Positions 30,833-39,132 of a stretch of 55,023 nt of DNA are shown piece by piece; position 1 is the stretch's first letter, and the number at the start of each line of letters is the position of its first letter. The stretch spans positions 1 through 55,023 of the forward strand of contig CACZFM010000012.1 of NCBI GenBank assembly GCA_902780495.1. Reading direction: 5' to 3'. A program made the position numbers and the translations under genes. The stretch is from an uncultured Bacteroidales bacterium. GTDB taxonomy: Bacteria > Bacteroidota > Bacteroidia > Bacteroidales > Paludibacteraceae. A model generated the notes under the pieces. It made no database searches. It was given only the letters and a program-made list of their open reading frames with translations, and was not told the origin of the DNA.

Positions 30833-32661
30833 AGTTGTACCATTACTTCATCTTTTCGAACCGACTCTTCTGTCAGTTCTTCAAACGGTTGGATATTCGG
30901 GTGCTCGAAATAAGGTTCGAGCCGTTCCATCTCTTTCCATTTTTCGGCTTCGGGCAAATGTTCTATGCGAATGCGTTCGGCCTTATCCATCGCTTTATAT
31001 CCTAACAACAGCCTCTCTGTTATCCACCGCTGATGTTCCAAACGGGCACGATACTGCGGGTCAATATGCCGAAGCACCGAATGATAGTAGTTGGCGCTGT
31101 AGAGGTTAGAGAACTGCAATGTCAGTTTCAAATCATGCCAATGTTTGCGTTTGCGCTGCGGATTAAGTTGCGCTGCATTATCTTCGTATGCTTCATTCGC
31201 CTGTTGCGCCCATGCCAGACGACGGCGGAACGTTTTGTCATAGCAATCTTCACGCATACCAAATGGATAGATGTTTTTGAACCGTGTGAAATCCTTGGTC
31301 CATTCCGCCAAAGCAGCATTGGTGGATTGGTAAACAAGTATGGGGATTTGCCGACTCATGATACTATCGGGCAAATAAAGTGCCGTAGCAAGGTTCGAAC
31401 GCGCATCTTCTGCACAAACAGCGATAGTCAGCATCTGTTCCTCGTCTTGGCTCCATTGTTCCAATAGTTCTCTTACCTCCGATGTCTCCGGACGGGCAGT
31501 AATGAACTGCCACTCAATGTCCAGAAAGTCATTATCCGGTTCCGGTGTATATGTATTCCTGATACATTGTCTCTTATTGTCAATCATTTCCCAACGAATA
31601 TGCGTGCGGTGAGCCAAACGGAAGAGCGAGGCATAGTGGCTACGCAGGAATTCGCTATGAATGTCCATCTGTGGATCTACGATAGTTATTCGTGTACGCA
31701 GCCGGCGGGTAATATAATTGGGATAATGCGCCACATGTGCGGCGGTGAATGCCAACGCATATGCCATCTGTGAGGCACCGAGTAAGACAAGATGAACATA
31801 TTCTTTGTCATCTACCGAAGGTGAGGCGTGACGGTTAATGGGTGGATAGCCTTCACCGTTCACCAATACGCGTTGTGCCCAACTTTCCGGCATGTTCATC
31901 ACCGTCAAATGCAATTGTGGCGGCAAGGGTTCGGTCTGCAATTGCAGGATACGAAGGGTACTCAGATGATGACAAAGGAAATAGCACTCTATCGTTTGTT
32001 TTCCTTCTGCCATCATGTTTTTGATGAGCGACAGACTGAGTATGTTCTTCGAATCGTGATCTTCCTCATCGGGTTCACCGATAATGAACACGCGTTGTGC
32101 TTTCTCTGCATAAACCGACAACAGTTGTTCCCGTTGCGTACGATGGCCGTAGAGCACCACCAACCTACGCCGAAGCGATGCGTCCTGCAATTGTGCCAAC
32201 AGCCGTTTCCGCACTTCTTCCGCATCTTGTTCAGTCAGTACGACAATCGGTTGATGACTATGCGGGTCGCATTGACCGACAATGGTATCCACCAGCATTT
32301 CATCTGCGCCGAGGAACAATACATGATGATTAAACCGATAGCGCAGCAAACCACGGCTGAATGCCGTTGCACGGTTCTCCACGATATTGCTTAACAGCGA
32401 GATAAGAAGGCTGGAAACCAACACAAGGCCAATGAGGTTGACAATTACCTGATAGGCCAGATGATTCTCTCCGTGGTTGACAAACTCACCCGGTGCCAGA
32501 ATCAGTTGGATGACCTGACCGATTGTGAACTGCAAACCGAAGGTGGCACTGATTATCCAGAAAAGACCCACCAGTACACTCACCACCAGAGCCATATACA
32601 AGATTTGTCGTCCTTGGCCCTGGCTCAACAGGCGGTCTATGCGATAGAGGAAGTGATTCAT
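30799..32661 (-). CDS. Two-TM ion-channel-like protein with RCK domains and C-terminal RyR-like domain
   Basis: A 620-residue membrane protein. TM1 (about 20-42), a pore-helix-like segment FTIGQVIQLILAP (45-57) and TM2 (about 70-94) are followed by a cytoplasmic linker and two Rossmann-like RCK/TrkA-N-type regions beginning HHVLFLGADEM (112) and VHLVLLGASQMA (about 288). The layout resembles the CASTOR/POLLUX channel family. The C terminus (about 542-608) has WITERLLLGYKA...IQPFEELTEESVRKDE, which fits the RyR domain found in ryanodine receptors and in bacterial stand-alone proteins. The ion cannot be inferred. It overlaps the LRR gene by 4 bp and the TIR gene by 34 bp. Confidence 0.83.
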   Translation of the reverse strand: MNHFLYRIDRLLSQGQGRQILYMALVVSVLVGLFWIISATFGLQFTIGQVIQLILAPGEFVNHGENHLAYQVIVNLIGLVLVSSLLISLLSNIVENRATAFSRGLLRYRFNHHVLFLGADEMLVDTIVGQCDPHSHQPIVVLTEQDAEEVRKRLLAQLQDASLRRRLVVLYGHRTQREQLLSVYAEKAQRVFIIGEPDEEDHDSKNILSLSLIKNMMAEGKQTIECYFLCHHLSTLRILQLQTEPLPPQLHLTVMNMPESWAQRVLVNGEGYPPINRHASPSVDDKEYVHLVLLGASQMAYALAFTAAHVAHYPNYITRRLRTRITIVDPQMDIHSEFLRSHYASLFRLAHRTHIRWEMIDNKRQCIRNTYTPEPDNDFLDIEWQFITARPETSEVRELLEQWSQDEEQMLTIAVCAEDARSNLATALYLPDSIMSRQIPILVYQSTNAALAEWTKDFTRFKNIYPFGMREDCYDKTFRRRLAWAQQANEAYEDNAAQLNPQRKRKHWHDLKLTLQFSNLYSANYYHSVLRHIDPQYRARLEHQRWITERLLLGYKAMDKAERIRIEHLPEAEKWKEMERLEPYFEHPNIQPFEELTEESVRKDEVMVQLWSNNTPTMRS

Positions 32662-35183
32662 CGGCGGAGCATGATTGTAGTGCGTGTTTTTCCGTTATCC
32701 AGCACATAGATTCCTTCCGGCAGGGATTCAATAGAAGTCCCGACAGGACGGCCGAGGAGGTCATAAATATTCACTTCTCCGATCTGTTGTTCTTCTGCAT
32801 CTTCCAAGCCTGTTGTTTGTCCCGCAACCAATGTTTCGAACGAACCGCTCTTCACCAATTGCGCATTCACGGAACCATTCTGCGTGATTACTTCACGTGT
32901 GAACGAATAGCTTGTAGATGCCTGCAGGTTGCTAACCTGAACTTCCACGTCTTTATTCGGTGCTTTACCGCTACCGGGTTTGATGGAAATGGTCAGTGTC
33001 ATACCACCGTTGCCGTCATCGCCTTGCGGGGCACGGCGTGGCGCGTAATCAATTATACTCCAGTCCACCAGTCCTCTTGCTACCGTTGCGGGAATATCGA
33101 TGGAGGCAGTGCACTCCGGACAATTGTTATCGTAAACAGTCAGTCGGTAAGCGGCTGCATTCTCCAGCGGAAGCCATGAGAGCGTGATGGAGTTATCTGT
33201 CACTTGCGCTGTATCCACCGTACGATCGGTGATACGATTGAACACACATCCCCAGATGGGGTCATTGCGATAGAGGTCAATCGCCCGTACGATTTGTCCG
33301 TTATATTCAAACGTACTATCCGGTACATAAAGCACCGTAGAATCCGAGAACATAGCCGCCCATCTCATAAACGCTTCCGTGAGAGGCATATCTCCAGTGA
33401 TGATAGCGGGAGGCACTATCGGACCGTCTTGCGGATTGCCCAACGCGAACTTCCAAAGGTGTGCATTGGCGGGAAGTGCCCCTATATGGATCGAATCCAA
33501 AGGATGGTTCTGCTGTGTGAATTGGATGCTTGTCAAGTCGGTCAATGCTTCAAACACATCTCTACCGATATAGCTGATATTATCTCCTATCACTATCTCT
33601 TTCACAGCATCCTCAAAGGTATCCCATGGGAACATTTCTCCGTCTTTCCGCTCAAGAACAAGAGGTGGTTCTTCTTCATTTGCGCCGGAGATGGTCATTG
33701 CGACTTCCTGTGACGATTCGGAAACATGGATATCCCAAGAAAGACCTTCCACCATTGCGTTCGCTACTACAAACACTAGCGGTTGGGGATAGGTCATCGA
33801 GGCTTCCAGTCGCTTGTAGGCAAGCAAAGAGTTGCTGTCCGGCACGATGATAATATGTATGTTTCGGGTAGGCTCGTAGGAAACAGGGTCTTCTGCCACA
33901 TACAGCACGCCGTAGGCAAAGCTTGGCGGGTTCGGACTTTCCATTTCAAGAGTGGTCAGGTTCTCGCAGCCCCAGAAAGCACCTGAACCGATGGAAGTGA
34001 CGGAAGACGGTATCTTCACGCTCTTCAGGTTGCTCATATCATAAAAAGCCTGCGTGCCTATGTTGCGCAGATTGGTCAAATCAAGCTTGCGTATCATTCC
34101 TGACCACGCGTTCCACGGGGAAGGATTAGGAATGCAATAGCCTGCCTCTTCGTATCCGCCATCACCGGTGTTGGTTCCGTTACACTCATCTGCATTCGGA
34201 TAGTTGAAGTCGGGCATTTTGCACTGATCGCCATCCAACGTGGAAAAAGGCGCACCCGGGTCTACACGGAAAGATAAGGTATAATCGTTGTCAATGCTCC
34301 AGAACAGGTAACCGCCGATATCGTCCACCGTTGCACCACACCGACCGGAGGTCAACTCATTCATTGCATCTTTCACCGTAATGGTAAACTGAAAGGTATC
34401 CGGCTGCTGATTTCCGCCAATCAATGGAGAGATGACAGAGATGACAGATGTACCTTCTTTGGCACCAAAGTAAGAGGTGTAATAGCCGGAATTCACTTTC
34501 ACCACATCCGTATCGCTAGAAATCTGATCGGGATTATCCGACAGCAATAACCAGTCCTTTTCAAATTCCCCGTAAACACTCCTCTGCAAATCACTATCCC
34601 AATGGCTGTCTATACTGCAATGGTTGAGGTAGTACAAAGCGATATTGCTTTCTACATTGTCATACACCATCATCGTGATATTGCGTATAACATCCGGATT
34701 GGGACCGGAATTGTCATTCAATCCCGGCAATACCTGTGTACCGGATACAAAGAAGGTGATATTGTACGTCGTCACTTTCGAAAAGTACACAGCCCCACGC
34801 TCATCCATAATGGTATCCACGCTATGAAGTGTGAGCATGGTAGAACCGGTTTGTACACAATAGCCGTTCTCTATTTCCACTTCATTATTCTGCATAGGTT
34901 CGTTCCAACCTTTGCTGACTATTTCCAGTTCCACAATAATATCTCCTTCCAGCGAAGGGGGTAGTTCGCGGTATTGGAAACGGGTGGGCAGTTGGGGGAA
35001 CACTTCATGGAAATTGAATTGGTCGCCCAAACGGAATGTGGCCTCAAGCGGGACGGTAACTTCGGTGAAGTCATCTGTTTTCCAGCTGTCCGGAAGTTCG
35101 GGTTTGTCTGCGAACAGAGGAAGAGTTACGATAGCGGTCAGCAAGACTGCCGTAATGCGAGTAAAGAAATACCAGTTTTTCAT
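32658..35183 (-). CDS. Secreted LRR_5 (BspA-like) protein with Fn3 and C-terminal sorting domain
   Basis: An 841-residue exported protein, first gene of the TIR operon. Signal peptide is about residues 1-25 (ITAVLLTAIVTLPLFA). The N-terminal 300 residues are beta-rich and contain a possible Ig-like segment. BspA-type leucine-rich repeats follow (LRNIGTQAFYDMSNLKSVKI, then SVTSIGSGAFWGCENLTTLEM, and a later pair around IGDNISYIGRDVFEALTDL). An Fn3-like domain is near 660-770. The last 40 residues (VNIYDLLGRPVG...LPEGIYVL...TIMLRR) form a type-A C-terminal sorting domain used by the type IX secretion system, so the protein probably reaches the cell surface. It is preceded by a canonical promoter. 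Confidence 0.87.
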   Translation of the reverse strand: MKNWYFFTRITAVLLTAIVTLPLFADKPELPDSWKTDDFTEVTVPLEATFRLGDQFNFHEVFPQLPTRFQYRELPPSLEGDIIVELEIVSKGWNEPMQNNEVEIENGYCVQTGSTMLTLHSVDTIMDERGAVYFSKVTTYNITFFVSGTQVLPGLNDNSGPNPDVIRNITMMVYDNVESNIALYYLNHCSIDSHWDSDLQRSVYGEFEKDWLLLSDNPDQISSDTDVVKVNSGYYTSYFGAKEGTSVISVISPLIGGNQQPDTFQFTITVKDAMNELTSGRCGATVDDIGGYLFWSIDNDYTLSFRVDPGAPFSTLDGDQCKMPDFNYPNADECNGTNTGDGGYEEAGYCIPNPSPWNAWSGMIRKLDLTNLRNIGTQAFYDMSNLKSVKIPSSVTSIGSGAFWGCENLTTLEMESPNPPSFAYGVLYVAEDPVSYEPTRNIHIIIVPDSNSLLAYKRLEASMTYPQPLVFVVANAMVEGLSWDIHVSESSQEVAMTISGANEEEPPLVLERKDGEMFPWDTFEDAVKEIVIGDNISYIGRDVFEALTDLTSIQFTQQNHPLDSIHIGALPANAHLWKFALGNPQDGPIVPPAIITGDMPLTEAFMRWAAMFSDSTVLYVPDSTFEYNGQIVRAIDLYRNDPIWGCVFNRITDRTVDTAQVTDNSITLSWLPLENAAAYRLTVYDNNCPECTASIDIPATVARGLVDWSIIDYAPRRAPQGDDGNGGMTLTISIKPGSGKAPNKDVEVQVSNLQASTSYSFTREVITQNGSVNAQLVKSGSFETLVAGQTTGLEDAEEQQIGEVNIYDLLGRPVGTSIESLPEGIYVLDNGKTRTTIMLRR

Positions 35184-35213
35184 ATAGTTAAATAGTTTTC
35201 ATCAAACACGCTG

Positions 35214-35245
35214 CAAAATTACAACAAATATTGCACATACGCAAA
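35214..35245 (-). promoter_or_regulatory. Promoter of the LRR-channel-TIR-TPR operon
   Basis: Minus strand TTTG (plus 35242-35245), a 20-bp spacer, TAATTTTG (plus 35214-35221). The ATG at 35183 is about 30 bases downstream of the -7 box. No other promoter is seen within the operon. Confidence 0.85.
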
Positions 35246-35327
35246 TATTTGGGCATTTTTTTGCATTTTTGTCTTGTTCTTTTCAGTTCCTAATGGAGTG
35301 CGTGATATATGCCCGCTCTGCGACTGT

Positions 35328-35382
35328 TCGGTCCAATCTCGGTCCAATCTCGGTCCATTTTCGGTCCGTTTTTGGTATCAAA
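35328..35382. repeat. 11-bp phased repeat array (TCGGTCCAATC)
   Basis: Units TCGGTCCAATC, TCGGTCCAATC, TCGGTCCATTT, TCGGTCCGTTT and a decayed TTGGTATCAAA, all in register, just upstream of the LRR operon promoter. A degenerate relative lies at 52371-52425. Confidence 0.85.
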
Positions 35383-35612
35383 TTTTTCTTATTGGGGTAT
35401 GTTTTACATATACCCCTCCATATATAAGGCAGAAAAAGGGGCAAATCTATCACCTGAAATGCAACTTTTTTTCAAAAAAGTGCATTTTTTCTGTAGCCAC
35501 TCTCGCAATATTTTCCGGCAGAGGTTGCGCTGACCTTGCGCAGAGGTGGGGCGGCTTTCAGGAAATTCCCGCGACCATCACGGGACCATCTGCCGAGAAC
35601 TGACCGAAATAG
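35383..35612. other. Intergenic spacer between the AAA ATPase gene and the array
   Basis: No gene seen. A hairpin GGGGTAT/ATACCCC is at 35394-35416. Near 35458-35490 an AACTTTTTT/AAAAAAGT stem is followed on the plus strand by a T-run, although no plus-strand gene precedes it. Around 35572-35605 GACCATC and GACC recur at 11-bp steps. Confidence 0.4.
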
Positions 35613-36746
35613 TTAGATTAAGGATATGTTATATTGACGCAGCCAATGAATGAATATCGGGTCGGAGAAATAAATGTTTTTCCCTTCTATTTCTATCAAT
35701 TCTTTCTTTTGTAGTGCTTTCTTAATAGTTGCAATATTTGCAGAACTTCCCAATTCAAATTCTTCTATTATTTCTTTACGATAGATCTCTATAGTTTTTC
35801 CGCTCATAATAGCACGAATGAAACGCAATTGGTAAGAGGAAAGTGAATTGATTTGTTCCATGAATAAGGAATGGCTCTGAAGCAATAAATCTTGCTTTGC
35901 TTCTGCCATTATTCCCTCATTGACTTCGTTTTCTGTACGTGCCCAGACAAGCCAACTCAGTTGCTGCACGTAGGAAGAATTTCCATCTACATATGTATAG
36001 ATATCATCTACAAATCGTGTATCTATATGTTTACCGTTTTGTTCAAAACGACTCTGGATATACTCATACCAATATTCAAGAGGAATTCGTTCTAAAAACA
36101 GCATATCGCCAAATTTATAGAACGGGTAACTTCGTTTACCGAACATATTCATCAACAAGTGTCGTTTGCTACCATAAAGACAATAGGAAACGGAATGTTG
36201 ATGCTGCCATACAGAACGCAGTTTCTTTTGAAAAGTAATGGAATTGCTCAATTCGCCTATTTGTTGAAACTCATCAATACAAATTATTAAATGGATTTCT
36301 TTTTCTTTAGCAATCCTTTCCGGTAAAGTCAGTACTTCTTCTCCATAATCTGGCATTACGCTTTTTAGACTGAATGAGACAGGGTTCATTGGATCGGTAG
36401 ACATTGTAACGACAGGAACAAGCGAACTGAGAAAACGTTTAGTATTTTCGAGCCATTCTTCTGTACGTGTAGCTGTCTGCCTGATAATTTCCGTAGCAAA
36501 CATGCGATAGAAATCTTCTTGTGTTCTTACAGAAAAGATATCCATTCGCACAATACGAATCTGCTGATTTTCTTTCATCAACTCCGCCACTTTATTGACC
36601 AAAGAGGTTTTTCCCCATCTACGTGGTGATACAATAATTGTGTTGAGTCCATTTTCAAAATTAAGCAATAGTCGTTTGGTCTCTTTTTCGCGGTCAGTAA
36701 AATACATTTTTTCCGCAGCTATTCCATAAATAAATGGCGTTTTCAT
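35613..36746 (-). CDS. AAA ATPase with C-terminal winged-helix (archaeal ATPase-like)
   Basis: A 377-residue STAND-like P-loop ATPase. It begins with FIYGIAAEKMYFTDREKE, followed by Walker A SPRRWGKTSL (about 40-49) and Walker B IICIDEFQQI. The C-terminal region (SSYQLRFIRAIMSGKTIEIY, then ANIATIKKALQKKELIEI) reads as a winged helix, and the tail IYFSDPIFIHWLRQY is typical of this family. Related proteins are common and variable in Bacteroidota; their role is not settled, with DNA-linked and toxin-like proposals both made. The promoter is embedded in a set of repeats that could be an autoregulatory operator. A+T content is higher than in flanking core genes. Confidence 0.83.
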   Translation of the reverse strand: MKTPFIYGIAAEKMYFTDREKETKRLLLNFENGLNTIIVSPRRWGKTSLVNKVAELMKENQQIRIVRMDIFSVRTQEDFYRMFATEIIRQTATRTEEWLENTKRFLSSLVPVVTMSTDPMNPVSFSLKSVMPDYGEEVLTLPERIAKEKEIHLIICIDEFQQIGELSNSITFQKKLRSVWQHQHSVSYCLYGSKRHLLMNMFGKRSYPFYKFGDMLFLERIPLEYWYEYIQSRFEQNGKHIDTRFVDDIYTYVDGNSSYVQQLSWLVWARTENEVNEGIMAEAKQDLLLQSHSLFMEQINSLSSYQLRFIRAIMSGKTIEIYRKEIIEEFELGSSANIATIKKALQKKELIEIEGKNIYFSDPIFIHWLRQYNISLI

Positions 36747-36770
36747 AGGCTAAATATTTAAAATTCGCTG

Positions 36771-36845
36771 CAAAGGTACATAAAAAAAATGAAAGTAACA
36801 AATAAATTAGTAATAAATTTGTTACTAATAAGTTTATTACTAACA
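36771..36845 (-). promoter_or_regulatory. AAA ATPase promoter with 15-bp-period operator repeats
   Basis: Minus strand TTTG (plus 36799-36802), 20-bp spacer, TACCTTTG (plus 36771-36778). From 36794 to 36845 three 15-bp units built on TTAGTAAYAAAYTTA follow each other on the minus strand. The sequence also contains the exact inverted pair AGTAACAAAT/ATTTGTTACT, and the -33 box lies inside it. Confidence 0.75.
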
Positions 36846-36980
36846 TAAAGTGCTATAATTGTGGGAATTGGTAAATATAACTACAAAGATAAAGAACTAC
36901 TTTTAGGATGTATGTAAATGAAGTTTTAACGAAGATTAAGGTTTTATATTATATGTTGCTTTGGAGTTCTTAACCATAAT

Positions 36981-37014
36981 AATTGGCTGCCAGATAATTA
37001 GTCGGCAGCCAATT
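36981..37014 (-). terminator. Hairpin after the secreted-protein pair
   Basis: AATTGGCTGCC and GGCAGCCAATT form a perfect 11-bp stem with a 12-nt loop, 19 bp beyond the stop at 37033. The T-run is weak, so it may terminate or protect the 3' end. Confidence 0.55.
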
Positions 37015-37032
37015 AATTATATAAAGACGAAT

Positions 37033-37725
37033 TTAATCTTCCTCTTCTACTTGGTCAACGATTACTTCGTCAACTTTTAGAGAACTTCCTACAGGAACCA
37101 TAAATCCCATGCAGGGTTCGGTGAGTTCACAATCTCCTTTGAATATTTGAATACCGTTTATCTCAATAATAGCCGTATTACGACTTTTAGTAATAACAAA
37201 CTCCATGGGATAATCTTTAGGATTTTTAACTTTGCCTGGTAATACATCGTTATAAACCTGCCCATCTTCTCCCTTAACATTCCGACTTGCAGACATGTCA
37301 GACCAATTTTTTGTTTTGAAGATATTGAGTATCCAATTTGAGCCATTCATCATCAAAGCGTATGTATCAAATTGTCCAGTACTTTCTTCATCGTCCAAAC
37401 ATTGTTTGCTGGTGTTAAATAAAATCACATACTGATCTTTGTAGAAGTTAGGAACAATGCATTTTATGGTCAGTTTATAGTTGTCTTTTGCTCGCATGGG
37501 AATCCGTGCAAAAGTTTTGGCCATATTTTGATAATCAGAGGCATGTTTGTATTCCTTTTTTGCGGTTATGAGCATATAACCGTCCTCAAAAGTTATACTT
37601 TGATATTTGTCAGCACTTTCTATCCATTTCCATTTGTTATCATCCATTTTATCCATTTTCAGACTAGCAAATGATGGAAGAACAGCACAGAATGCAAGTG
37701 CGAATAATAAACAAATCTTTTTCAT
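37033..37725 (-). CDS. Exported protein of unknown function (possible LamG-like fold)
   Basis: A 230-residue protein with a clear signal peptide (MKKICLLFALAFCAVLPSFA). The mature part is rich in beta strands. Segments such as SITFEDGYMLITAKKEYKHA, YKLTIKCIVPNF, PMEFVITKSRNTAIIEINGI and the acidic end VDEVIVDQVEEED resemble concanavalin-like (LamG/DUF1080-type) jelly rolls, but no catalytic or binding motif can be assigned. It lies 12 bp after the PEGA-like gene and is probably co-expressed with it. Confidence 0.75.
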   Translation of the reverse strand: MKKICLLFALAFCAVLPSFASLKMDKMDDNKWKWIESADKYQSITFEDGYMLITAKKEYKHASDYQNMAKTFARIPMRAKDNYKLTIKCIVPNFYKDQYVILFNTSKQCLDDEESTGQFDTYALMMNGSNWILNIFKTKNWSDMSASRNVKGEDGQVYNDVLPGKVKNPKDYPMEFVITKSRNTAIIEINGIQIFKGDCELTEPCMGFMVPVGSSLKVDEVIVDQVEEED

Positions 37726-37737
37726 ATGAATATATCA

Positions 37738-38424
37738 TTAGTTGTTTGATCCAATGGATGTTTGCAGATCATTCAGCACATCGTAGAATTTGCGTAATAC
37801 GCGAGGGAATTTAACAAAACATTGTTCACCCCCACAATTTGGATCTTCGTTCAGTTCAGATGATACACGGATTTTGTAAGAAAGGTCTCCTTCATCATCG
37901 CCTCCTACTACGATGCGGACTTCCAAACGTGTACGTACGGTTTGCCCACTTTCAAAGTGAGTATCTCTCCATGCCGTTTTTATCCATCCGGCTGCTTTGT
38001 CACGAACCTCGACATTTTCGAAATTATCCATTGCAACACCCATAAGGCGACGCCATACGATATCTTCTGTCATGCCTTTTTTGCACGTAATAGTCATCCA
38101 TTTGTTGGCAATATCTACACCATCGCTACTTCCGAGTGATTGTGTAAGCGCCTCATCCTCATACAAACGATAATCGAGAGTTTCTTTAGGATTGTCTTTT
38201 AATAATTTTACGACTTTTTGCATGTATCCAGGTGCTGTGAATTTGAGCATGACAAAATCTGTGTGTCTGTCAAATGTAATGGTATAAGAGCCATTTCCAA
38301 CTTCACTACCATTCACATAGATAGTGGCATTTTCAGGTATTACGTGGATTGTTTTAGTGTTTTTTCGAGCAAACATTACCATACTACTTACAATGGCAAG
38401 TGCAATTAAAAGAATCTTTTTCAT
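37738..38424 (-). CDS. Exported protein with PEGA-like domain
   Basis: A 228-residue exported protein with signal peptide MKKILLIALAIVSSMVMFA. Residues about 22-80 (IHVIPENATIYVNGSEVGNG, then FVMLKFTAPGYMQKVVKL) match the PEGA surface-domain pattern of a strand, xVyvdG and a gYx strand. The remaining 140 residues are unrecognised, with cysteines in PNCGGEQCF. The function is unknown. No canonical promoter lies directly upstream. The nearest is 38785-38816, whose transcript meets a terminator at 38509-38536 before reaching this gene, so expression may depend on read-through. Confidence 0.75.
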   Translation of the reverse strand: MKKILLIALAIVSSMVMFARKNTKTIHVIPENATIYVNGSEVGNGSYTITFDRHTDFVMLKFTAPGYMQKVVKLLKDNPKETLDYRLYEDEALTQSLGSSDGVDIANKWMTITCKKGMTEDIVWRRLMGVAMDNFENVEVRDKAAGWIKTAWRDTHFESGQTVRTRLEVRIVVGGDDEGDLSYKIRVSSELNEDPNCGGEQCFVKFPRVLRKFYDVLNDLQTSIGSNN

Positions 38425-38508
38425 AAGATATTGAGATAGTTTTCGTTTTGCCTACTCTTGTTTGGGATTTTCGGCATTCTCCCAGTCCGTTTGTAAATTG
38501 GAATGCAC

Positions 38509-38778
38509 AAAAAAGTGGACTAAACTTTTAATCCACCTTCTGAGGTATCGCCAAACACCGTTGCAGTTGAATTATAGGCAAAGTCCACACATAGGTATGT
38601 GAACGCTAGCTTAAAATTCTCAACTGCAAAATTTTGGCGAATTTTCAGAAGGTGAGAATAAAGCAGACGCTTTATTGTATTGTGCAAGTCGTTACGCTTT
38701 TATTTTACCATAGGCAATTGTTTTTTAGTTATTTATAAAGTCCGTAAATTACACATTTGTGTTTGACGGATTAAAATT
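38509..38778 (-). ncRNA. Structured RNA with intrinsic terminator (6S-like candidate or leader)
   Basis: A leftward transcript from the promoter at 38785-38816 would begin near 38778. It contains a small hairpin (TCCGT...ACGGA, with ACACA/TGTGT inside). A long interrupted hairpin follows (38534-38654) with stems CACCTTCTGA/TCAGAAGGTG, CGCCAAA/TTTGGCG and TTGCAGTTGA/TCAACTGCAA. It ends with a GTGGATTAAA-type terminator hairpin and T6 (38509-38536). The 3' arm of the long hairpin shares GTG with the terminator stem. A single long, regularly interrupted hairpin with its own promoter and terminator fits a 6S-like or Bacteroidales-1-type RNA, but I cannot confirm the family. It could instead be an attenuating leader of the PEGA-like gene. 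Confidence 0.65.
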
Positions 38779-38784
38779 CGGGTG

Positions 38785-38816
38785 CAAAGGTAGTGCTTTT
38801 TTTTGATATAACCAAA
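38785..38816 (-). promoter_or_regulatory. Promoter of the structured RNA
   Basis: Minus strand TTTG (plus 38813-38816), 20-bp spacer with an A8 tract, TACCTTTG (plus 38785-38792). Confidence 0.85.
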
Positions 38817-38942
38817 TAAATCCGCAGTTTTTTTGCGGATTTATTGTTGAACTAGTGAGACTAGTGTTATAGTTAGATTAGTAGGAATAGGTCAGGATAG
38901 GTAAGACTATGATGGACTATGGGATTTCCGGCCTTTGGCAGG

Positions 38943-39032
38943 CTTTCCTCTGCTTTTCGTCCGCTAAATAACCTACTAATAACCCAATAATCACCCAATA
39001 ATCACCCAATAATAACCTAATAATAGCCTATT
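38943..39032 (-). repeat. 11-bp phased repeat array with 28-bp flank (inverted relative of 19562-19684)
   Basis: Six plus-strand units, AATAACCTACT, AATAACCCAAT, AATCACCCAAT (twice), AATAACCTAAT and AATAGCCTATT, occupy 38967-39032. The adjoining 38943-38970 is the exact reverse complement of 19657-19684. It lies between the divergent promoters of the structured RNA and the efflux operon. Confidence 0.85.
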
Positions 39033-39057
39033 TCTTATACGATTTTTCACACTTTTA

Positions 39058-39089
39058 TTTGCATATATCAAAAACTTGTTGTATCTTTG
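39058..39089 (+). promoter_or_regulatory. RND efflux operon promoter
   Basis: TTTG (39058-39061), a 20-bp spacer, TATCTTTG (39082-39089). The ATG at 39133 follows after a leader of about 37 nt. Confidence 0.85.
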
Positions 39090-39132
39090 CCGCCGATTTT
39101 GTGAGAGACAATATTATATATAACAAAATATT

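Noticed and set aside
30799..32661. Plain TrkA/Kch potassium channel
   Set aside because: The RyR-like C terminus and CASTOR/POLLUX-like linker do not fit simple TrkA or Kch, and no clear TVGYG-type selectivity filter is visible.
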